A DNA stretch of 44,654 nt, from positions 1 to 44,654 of the forward strand of contig PKCN01000079.1 in the NCBI GenBank assembly GCA_002862205.1, read 5' to 3'. The stretch is from Planctomycetaceae bacterium (GTDB lineage Bacteria > Planctomycetota > Planctomycetia > Pirellulales > Pirellulaceae). Position 1 is the first letter of the stretch. Each line of letters opens with the position of its first letter. The notes below the pieces were generated by a model that was not told the DNA's origin, did no database searches, and saw only the letters and a list, made by a program, of their open reading frames with translations. Positions 7,873 through 15,700 of the stretch are shown here, piece after piece. The position numbers and the translations under genes are program-made.

Positions 7873-9441
7873 TCAACGGGGTGTTTCGTTCATGGGGATT
7901 TCTTCTGTCAGACGCTCGATCAATTCAATCAATTCCTCGGCTTGCTCGAACTGTTGTTGTTGAAGAGCACGGTTGGTTTTTTGCAAGATCTGATGAATTT
8001 CCTGAAGTCTTCGCTGGACCGATTCGGCTTTGCGGATGGATTTTTCAAAACGTTGCATGAGAGCTGGTGGGGGCCCAGGTGTGCCTGAAAGCGGACCGGG
8101 TGTGGGGCGGGTGGTCGGGTTCAATAATTGATTTTTGGCACTCCTGTAACGCTTGCGAATGAATTGCTTCATCGATTCAATGATGTCGTCGTAGTTTTGA
8201 TCCGTGGCGACCGTGGCACGACGGTTAGGAAAGGGGTCCTTCGTAAGATCCTCGCGTATCAACGCGAACTTTGAATCGAGAGTATTGCACAGTTGTTCCG
8301 GAGCGAAATGTTTTTCAAGAATGTCTAATGCGATTGCCCTGTATCGCGCCAGCAGATCCGGGTTGCGAATGAGACGATCCAAGAGGGGATTCCTGTGGCC
8401 CTGAGGGACAGGCCAGGCGGCATTCCAGTCTTCAAGAACATAGACTTTTCCAAAAGCGATTTCGCAAAATCCGACGTCAAGGTCCCAGGGCAGGTAATGC
8501 CATTTTCCTGAGTCGCCCTGTCGGTAGAGGTAGTAATTGTGTGGTCCCCATCCGGTTAATTGGTCGAATGCTCCAGAGAGTAGCATGACGGCAGTTGTTT
8601 GCAGGAAGTCGTCAACGTCAATGTTCTGGGCGAGCATCTGTTCGAAGTTTTCATCAGGAATGCGATTGATCTTCTTGATGAAATTCAGGAGTTCACCGAC
8701 TTCACTATCCGTCTCTGCCTGATCGTTTTTGGGTTCAAATGCCTTTTGATACAGTTGTGGGTCATCACCGATATAATGCAGGTCTCCACCGGGACCGCCT
8801 GTATCATTCTTCCACAGTCCTCCCGGGTTGCCCGGGAAATGTCGTTCAATGAATGTGTCATCGATGCGTTCAGCGTTCACGTATACACCGGCGAATTCGT
8901 CGTTGACATACAACTTGGCATAATTGCAGCGATGGGTATGGTGCCCCAACTGAAGCAGGATGTCGGTGATAATCGGCTCACTGAAAAGGCTGCCAAATTG
9001 AACTCCATTGTCAAGCGAAATGCGTTCCATCCCCAGAAAGCGTTGCTGCTTTTTGTATTTGCTGAATTTGATCAAGTAACTGCGTTTGTGCTGCTGGTGA
9101 GGGTTGGCAGAACTGTTGCCCTTGAATCGTACCCCGACTTCACGCACCGTCACGTTGTTCCAACTCACCACAGCTGGAACGTAAATGCATTCCGGTAACG
9201 CTGCCTTCATCTTTTTTTGATCAGCTTCAGTGATCTGTAAATGAAGGGTTTGGACTTGATTGGGGGCGTAAAATTTATCCTGCTCGCCGCTGCGGTCAGA
9301 TGAATTTTTCAGTTCAGTCTGAGGCTGAGTTTCTGCGGACAAACGCTGATCAGAATTCTGCGCAACAAGATTCGAGCACGTTCCGCACAGCAGGAATGCG
9401 GCAGTCGCAAGTGGAACGGTTATTTGCATGTCGATTCCCAT
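7873..9441 (-). CDS. Secreted CotH kinase family protein
   Basis: The protein is 522 residues from ATG 9441; ATG 9429, with a GGA about 6 nt ahead, is an alternative, and the in-frame TTG at 9453 is less likely. A Sec signal peptide (about 1-28, ITVPLATAAFLLCG, cleavage near LVAQ) precedes the CotH domain. That domain begins with the VGVRFKGNSS motif near 105 and contains KRSYLIKFSKY, ERISLDNG, and LPWDLDVGF with the predicted metal and catalytic Asp320/Asp322. The C-terminus is a proline-rich linker followed by a coiled coil (QRRLQEIHQILQKTNRALQQQQFEQAEELIELIERL). Characterised CotH proteins are atypical kinases that phosphorylate secreted or coat proteins; export of this one implies an extracytoplasmic substrate. 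It lies 230 nt downstream of a second, larger CotH gene on the same strand. Confidence 0.9.
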   Translation of the reverse strand: MGIDMQITVPLATAAFLLCGTCSNLVAQNSDQRLSAETQPQTELKNSSDRSGEQDKFYAPNQVQTLHLQITEADQKKMKAALPECIYVPAVVSWNNVTVREVGVRFKGNSSANPHQQHKRSYLIKFSKYKKQQRFLGMERISLDNGVQFGSLFSEPIITDILLQLGHHTHRCNYAKLYVNDEFAGVYVNAERIDDTFIERHFPGNPGGLWKNDTGGPGGDLHYIGDDPQLYQKAFEPKNDQAETDSEVGELLNFIKKINRIPDENFEQMLAQNIDVDDFLQTTAVMLLSGAFDQLTGWGPHNYYLYRQGDSGKWHYLPWDLDVGFCEIAFGKVYVLEDWNAAWPVPQGHRNPLLDRLIRNPDLLARYRAIALDILEKHFAPEQLCNTLDSKFALIREDLTKDPFPNRRATVATDQNYDDIIESMKQFIRKRYRSAKNQLLNPTTRPTPGPLSGTPGPPPALMQRFEKSIRKAESVQRRLQEIHQILQKTNRALQQQQFEQAEELIELIERLTEEIPMNETPR

Positions 9442-9499
9442 GAGTGAAGGCAACAGTAACGCTGTGCGATTCTACACCATGATTGACTTGCGCTACGAT

Positions 9500-9532
9500 G
9501 CTGAAATGGCGCTGAAATGGCGCTGAGATGGC
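9500..9532 (+). repeat. 11-bp tandem repeat, three copies
   Basis: GCTGAAATGGC occurs at 9500-9510 and 9511-9521, with a one-mismatch copy at 9522-9532. It lies in the spacer upstream of the small CotH gene. Confidence 0.8.
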
Positions 9533-9625
9533 TCTGAAACAGGCGAAATCCCATTTCATGGACCACCCGAACTGAAGGACACCGACTTTGGTTGATGTAC
9601 ATGGCAGGTGTCAGGCAGAGACGGG

Positions 9626-9669
9626 ATCCTGCGGCGGTGTTCACCGGAATCCTGCGGCGGTGTTCACCG
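9626..9669 (+). repeat. 21-bp direct repeat with 23-bp period
   Basis: Two identical 21-nt blocks (9626-9646 and 9649-9669, each beginning ATCCTGCGGCGG) are separated by two bases. The second copy ends 2 nt before the stop codon of the large CotH gene, so the duplication sits at its 3' boundary. Confidence 0.88.
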
Positions 9670-9671
9670 AT

Positions 9672-12497
9672 TCAAGGACTTGGGGAGTCAGCTGTCAGGT
9701 TGTCGCTTGTCAAACCATAGCGTTTGAGTTCGTTGAGCATCAAGCGGGTTCGATTCGGGAACCATTCCTTCAGCATTCGTTGCTTTTGCGCCTGCCAATG
9801 CTCCATGGGGGTGTAGGGTTTTTTTGAGTGGATGTCTCCCCAGCGGGCTGACTCGGCAATCAAAGCAGGTTCGACTTTCCTGAGTAAGCTTTCGTATCTT
9901 TGCTGACAGGCGGCGGCTCCCAGCACACCGTCTTCCCCACACCATTTTTCGACGCGAGCGGCAAACATCTGTCGGAATTTTTCACTTTTCATCAATTGCC
10001 TGAATAGATGGACGAAGGAGCCTTCCTCATCTTCCTCATCCATTGGGAGCGGATAATCAATGTCCTCATTTTTCCATCCAGATGCAAAGGTTGAATCCCC
10101 ATCCCAAAGCATGAACTTGAGTTTTGAGTTTTGTAGACGTCGGCGATACGCCCGCATGTTGTTTCCATTGACCAAAGCCCAGTCTTCATTACCTGTGTAC
10201 ATGTGGATCAGGCAGTAGTCGATCAGGTTGATGATGTCCAGATTTTCTTCGAGTTCGGCGAACTGGTTTGGATCAGTGAGATCCCCGTTGGCCAGTTCTG
10301 TAATGCTATCCCACACAAGTTCGCCGGCTTCATCGGTTTCGATGTGTGTATCTCTGCTTCGCATGGTGATGTATTCGTCCTCCTTTCCGCCCAACTGGTG
10401 CGCGAGATATTCTTCGTCGGGTCTTTCGACCAGGTTGTACAATCCCCAGTACAAACCATTGATGCAGACGTGAACAAAACGCCCGCGAACAGCAAGATAC
10501 CCCATCTCCTGTCCTGTCATTCGAGACCATTGGTCCCGCATGTACTGTGCCCGTTCGCGTACCGAAGCGCGGTGGGATGCCCATGAATCGTCGGTGCTTC
10601 GGAGCATCAGGCTCGAGCACGAGTCATGGCCGGGTACCGGGTTGACCGTGTAGCCCAGTTTTTCCCAATAGCGAATCGCGGCATTCCACTGTGCACTGGT
10701 CATGCCGGCCGCTGCTCCGAAGCGACCAGAACTCGGATTGATGCTGACAGTGTCGGGAGATTCAAACCAGGCTTCACCGCCAATCGATGCCCTGCGACTC
10801 AGGTTTGAATGCACGACGTAGCCGCGAGGGGTAGGGAAAGCCGTCGATTCCTGGATCAAGTTGATACCACGTTGATCGATCGTCCAAAGATACTTGGAAT
10901 CCCTCTTGCCGTAGTTACCTGTGACAACACTTTCAAATAGTTTCGTCTTGCTTGACTGTAAGCCGTGGGACGCATCAACCAGTTTGTCCTCATTCTCCTC
11001 AAGATCCGCAGCAGGGTCTCGCAAGAGACCTGTTCCCTCATTAGGACCATCCACTTTCCGTGATTCAAAAATTTGCTGTTCAACGACCGAAAGGCCATAG
11101 CGAGCACGAAAACTGAGCCGCAGGGAATGTTTTTTCCATTCCGGACGCCTGCTCTCAAAGCCAGCGAGACGCAACCCACATGGTGCTTGGAAACCTATCT
11201 CGTCGCGGTTCGGAAGGAGTTCCATGACTGCTGGAATTTCCCAGTCCTGTCCGCGCTCCCACGAATTTGAGTAGATCCCGGTTTTACCGAATAACGACGC
11301 ATGGGAGGCGACGACTGAAACCATCGGCAAGCTTGTCAGGGTTGCTCGTATATCAGCGTTGTGCTTTTCAGTTATCCGCGGATCCATCTCGTAATCGGCT
11401 GCGGTTTTGTTCCACTTGATGGGGAATCCATCCGGGGTCGCAGATTGATTTACGAGTTCATCAATGTTAAGAAAGCTGCGAGTGAGTACCGCAGATTTGA
11501 AGCGTTTGCCTGCGAAAGCTCGTGCGTGGATCACTGTCGTGCGAGATATGGTGAGGGGGTGCTCATAAATCTCACCGTTTTGCTCTGCAGGAATGCTGCC
11601 ATCGGTCGTGTAACGGATCACTGTGTCCGGAGTCTCACATGACAGAGTGATTACGAACTCTGTGTCGTAAAGGCATGATGCTTGTGAGCATGTGACTGAA
11701 TCTGCGAACCCGATCGCCACTGGTGCATTCGCTTCCAGTGGTGTGGGATACAGCAAGGGCTGCGGATCTGTTGGTGATGGGCCATAAGAAACACCATGAG
11801 TCGAATCGGGGATCCCAATGGCAATGGTTTGCTCGATGGTTTTCTGGTCAGGTCTGACAAGATGCAGCGACTCACCCGATTTTGCCAGGCGAAAGTTGGT
11901 GTGCAGTTCATCTTCGTCGCACAAATCAAGGCCCGAGGCAAACACAAGCACGCGTTCATTCGGTGAAAGCACCAGAGTTGGGATTTTCCATTTTCCTGGC
12001 TTACTAAGCTTGTCTGTCAGGAACCAGCCAGTGGCATTGAAGGGTTGGTCTCCCGGGTTCCAGAGCTCGATCCAGTCTGGGCAGCCACCCTCCCAGTCGA
12101 GCACTTCTCCGGCGTTGGATGCCTGTACTTCAGTAACCACAAGCCGAGTGGACTGATTGGGGACTGAGGTCACATTGCGGATGGACTGAATGGGACGCGG
12201 GTCAGTACGGAAGTTTACGCCCAGTAGTTCCGGCTCGACGTCGTCTCCAAGGGGATTGTTTTTGAGAGAGGCTACACGTGTGTTGATAACTGATGGATCG
12301 AGTGTGGCAAGGTTCAGGTATTGATTCACCATACCTCGAATGCCCGAAAACTCCACAAACGCGAAAAATCCGATCAGGGAGCAGGCGTAGATGCAGGCGT
12401 ACTTGCAGATTGCAGTGAAGATGCCCTTGCGAACGGGTGCATCAGCGGGTTGATGCTGCTCACGACGGGAATCCTTTTCGCTCATCGTCTTGTTCAT
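9672..12497 (-). CDS. Membrane-anchored CotH kinase family protein with lamin-tail and chitobiase-type domains
   Basis: A 941-residue protein. The order is: a cytoplasmic charged N-terminus; one hydrophobic segment at about 30-50 (YACIYACSLIGFFAFVEF) acting as anchor or uncleaved signal; a lamin-tail-like domain at about 117-245 (LVVTEVQASN, PDWIELWNPGDQPFNATGW); a chitobiase/FN3-like domain at about 275-345 (VIRYTTDGSIP); then the CotH domain with FMLWDGDSTF carrying Asp799 and Asp801. LTD, CHB_HEX and CotH together are a known planctomycete combination. An extra region of about 150 residues separates the early CotH motifs (FRARYG) from VRGRFVHVCINGLYWGLYN. The protein is probably extracytoplasmic and phosphorylates surface proteins. 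Its start is ATG 12497; ATG 12485 is an alternative. Its upstream neighbour on this strand is the large fusion gene. Confidence 0.88.
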   Translation of the reverse strand: MNKTMSEKDSRREQHQPADAPVRKGIFTAICKYACIYACSLIGFFAFVEFSGIRGMVNQYLNLATLDPSVINTRVASLKNNPLGDDVEPELLGVNFRTDPRPIQSIRNVTSVPNQSTRLVVTEVQASNAGEVLDWEGGCPDWIELWNPGDQPFNATGWFLTDKLSKPGKWKIPTLVLSPNERVLVFASGLDLCDEDELHTNFRLAKSGESLHLVRPDQKTIEQTIAIGIPDSTHGVSYGPSPTDPQPLLYPTPLEANAPVAIGFADSVTCSQASCLYDTEFVITLSCETPDTVIRYTTDGSIPAEQNGEIYEHPLTISRTTVIHARAFAGKRFKSAVLTRSFLNIDELVNQSATPDGFPIKWNKTAADYEMDPRITEKHNADIRATLTSLPMVSVVASHASLFGKTGIYSNSWERGQDWEIPAVMELLPNRDEIGFQAPCGLRLAGFESRRPEWKKHSLRLSFRARYGLSVVEQQIFESRKVDGPNEGTGLLRDPAADLEENEDKLVDASHGLQSSKTKLFESVVTGNYGKRDSKYLWTIDQRGINLIQESTAFPTPRGYVVHSNLSRRASIGGEAWFESPDTVSINPSSGRFGAAAGMTSAQWNAAIRYWEKLGYTVNPVPGHDSCSSLMLRSTDDSWASHRASVRERAQYMRDQWSRMTGQEMGYLAVRGRFVHVCINGLYWGLYNLVERPDEEYLAHQLGGKEDEYITMRSRDTHIETDEAGELVWDSITELANGDLTDPNQFAELEENLDIINLIDYCLIHMYTGNEDWALVNGNNMRAYRRRLQNSKLKFMLWDGDSTFASGWKNEDIDYPLPMDEEDEEGSFVHLFRQLMKSEKFRQMFAARVEKWCGEDGVLGAAACQQRYESLLRKVEPALIAESARWGDIHSKKPYTPMEHWQAQKQRMLKEWFPNRTRLMLNELKRYGLTSDNLTADSPSP

Positions 12498-12707
12498 GTT
12501 TCCGTTTCAGGGGATCTGGAAATGCTCAACAGAAGTTCGGCGGCTTGGGGCTCGCCGTATCGTTGGAGGGTGGGCGACCTTGGGCACCGCCCAGTGGGAG
12601 GGGCCTGCGGATTTGAGTTGCGTCTGTTTGTGCGGCTCAAACCAACGGTTTTCTCAACCGAACTCTACGACATCCCAATGCATGAGGCGCAGTTGTGTTG
12701 CGGGTTA

Positions 12708-12724
12708 TGCCATTTTTAATGGCA
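12708..12724 (-). terminator. Perfect 7-bp hairpin downstream of the 1709-residue fusion gene
   Basis: TGCCATT-TTT-AATGGCA is a perfect inverted repeat with a 3-nt loop, about 55 nt past the stop at 12779. It has no U-tract, so whether it terminates transcription or stabilises the 3' end is open. Confidence 0.3.
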
Positions 12725-12778
12725 AACTGCGATAAAAACTGGCAGGATTTGCAAGACGAACTCCCTCAGGGCATTCGT

Positions 12779-15700
12779 TCACTGATTTGTGCCCACAGGC
12801 GAGGTGGGACGTAACGTCAATGCCCGCAGGTCCATCAGCCAACCTGAAATGTCCCGGTCTGCTCCAAATCGAATGCTGAAAGTTCCCTCAGTCAGGTCAA
12901 GGGTTCCCATTTTGAGTTCGTGATACTGGTCCCAATTTCCCGTGCTGGTCACGGTTGCACGCAATGCTTGATCCGAGCAATTCAGCAGGCAGATGTTTCC
13001 AGCAGCGATCTCAGGGCAGGCGTAATCAACAATCACCTCATACTTACCGCTTGTCGGTACTTGAATGGCCCATGTCACGAACTCATCTGCCTGATTCCAA
13101 AAACCGATGTTGCCGTATCTCTGTTCAAAGCGAATTTGTTCGCCGTGCATTTGGCATCCGGCGGCTGGCAGATAAAGGGTTCCATCAGCTTTTGCCTGAA
13201 TGGTGACAGGGACATTTCCGGGTTGTGATTTTGAGGTGCCAGTTCCCTCATTGAGAAACCCGATCAGGTGGCCCATCTGCTCGGGCGTTATGTTCTTTTC
13301 CATTCCTTCAGGCATCAGTGACTGTCCTGTTGTGTGGATTCTCTCAATATCGCTGCGGACGATTGTTTTTGTTTTTCCATCCGCCAACCGCATTTCGATT
13401 GCTGTGGTTGTCTCGCCAGCGATAATCCCAGCATGCACAACTCCGTCATGCGTCAACACGCTGTAGTTGACATACTTGTCCTCGACCGCCGCTCCGGGGT
13501 CGAGGATAGCCGTGACGAGTGCAGGCACAGAGCGATTCTTCAGAGTCGCGAGGTCAGGCCCCACTTTGTGACCAATGCCTTTGTATTGATGGCAGGTGCC
13601 GCAGTGTTTTGTGAAGAGTTGTTTGCCTGCCTGTGTGTCACTGTTGGCGGTGACTACTTTCTGATAATCCCTGATCAGTTTGGTGCGTGTTTCTGAACTC
13701 TGGGAAGAATCAAACAAGTTCTTTGCCTCCGCCTGCAACGCTTTGTCGACATGGTTGGTAAGTCTCTGTCGATGAAGAAGCGACAGGGAGTTCATGGGAA
13801 TGGTTTTTGACTTTACTGCAGCAAGCAGATCACTGGCTGTCGATTTACGTAACAGCAAGCCCTCGATGGCGGCATTTCGAACGCTCGGACTCAAAGAAGT
13901 GAATCGTTTCATTATCTCCTCGGGCCGATTGGCGGTGATTGCTTTTGTCGTCGCAATCTGGACTTCGATAGGTTCCGTGACTGACAGCAATTCGATCAGT
14001 TGTTCCGATTCGTTGGGGGCAAGACCCGCTAACTCGATTGCCGCAACTCGCACGGCTGAGTCATGATTCGGGTCAGTGGCCATGTTGAGTGCGTGCCTGA
14101 GAGCTTTGTCAATTCGTGTCACGATCCGCTCGGGCATCTGGTTCTTTTGCAGTTCAATGACATTCAATGTGGCGGCCAGTAACCCCATATTGACTGGCGA
14201 TGCAGGGATAGATTCCAGTTGATCCAACAACTCGCTCACCACATGGGTGAGGAAGTTTACATTGTCCATCCGCGAGGCCATTTCAAGCATGGTGGGTCGA
14301 AACGATTTGGCGATCGAAGGATGTTTCGAAATTGCGGTATAAAAAGCGATCAGGTTTTCACGGTTCAATGAACTGACAACCGCGGCCTTCAGGTAAGGAT
14401 TTTCGAGTGAACGTAATGCCAATGCTGAAAGACCGTTGGCTCCCTTGTCACCCGTGGCCGCTCCGAGTGAGTAGGCCAATTGCATCACCACCATCGGATC
14501 TGGGTCACTTGTTTTCAGTTCAAGCTGCTTGAGTAGTTGTTGTGCGGACGATCCTCCAGACGAGACGGTGTGTTCGCACAGGCGAATCGCATGACGGCGA
14601 ACGGTGGCTGATTTATCTTGGAGTGCCTTTGTTAGCAAGTTGGCGTCCGGCGTGTTGATGCCTGCCAAGGTGCACAGGGCGTGCAGGCGTCCCATTTCAG
14701 ATTGCGAATTCGTAGCCAGATGCTTGAGCTTGCTCGTGACCTTGAGATCTTTTCTCGTGACCAGTTCCTGTTGGGCGAGATCGCGAACCCGTCCGTTGCT
14801 GACTTCAAGCAGCTCAGCAACCCGGGGTGAATCAAGTGTGCTCAGTTTGACGATGGGACGCGGTGGAGAATCGTCTGGGAAAATTCGATAGATTCTTCCC
14901 CGATCATGACCTGCACGCAGGAAGAGTTCTTTTTCCCGTTGATCGTCTATCCATTCAGGGTGTTCGATGACCAGACGGTACATGTCGACAACCCACAGCG
15001 CACCATCAGGCCCCGTGGTAACGGTTGTGGGGCGAAACCAACTATCCGTTGATGCGAGAAATTCGTGGTCCGGGTTTTCTGTGGGGCGTTGGCTTTGGAA
15101 GGAAACGCCGTCGGCAATCAGTTTTCTGCGGTGGACCAGGTTGTGCACAGGGGCACAAGTGAAAGTGTCACCCTGATAAGCCTTTCCCAGCAGGTTGTCC
15201 CGATAGATCATTGTGCTGCAGGCAGATGTGAATTTGTGGCTGCTTCCGGTCGTGGGTGTTTGGTAGCCCGACCAATGGCTGAGGACACGTGAGATAGGAA
15301 ACAGTTGCGTGTTATCAACGCGCGCGATATCGCGTCGGGGAGTCGGTGAAGCTACGAATGGATTTCGACGCATGTAATGGTCAGCCAGAATGAAATGCCG
15401 AACCGGCAGTGGGTTGCTGCAGCCAAACCAGTTTCCATGATCATCACGGTGCCGTCCAAATTGGGTGCGGCCGGTTTGAAGGTCGATTTCCCCCGAATCA
15501 GGTCGGATTCGCAGGTCCTGGCCACCCAGATTCAAGCGGTCATTGGTTTTCAATGAGACAACCTCGCCACCACTGTCACCGTTGGCGAGGTAGATCCAGT
15601 TGTCGAGTCCTCGTTCAAAACCATTGACTCGATGCTGTTGATTGCCTTCACCGAACCCCCGGTAGAGATCCTCGACTATCTCTGCCCGCCCATCCTGATT

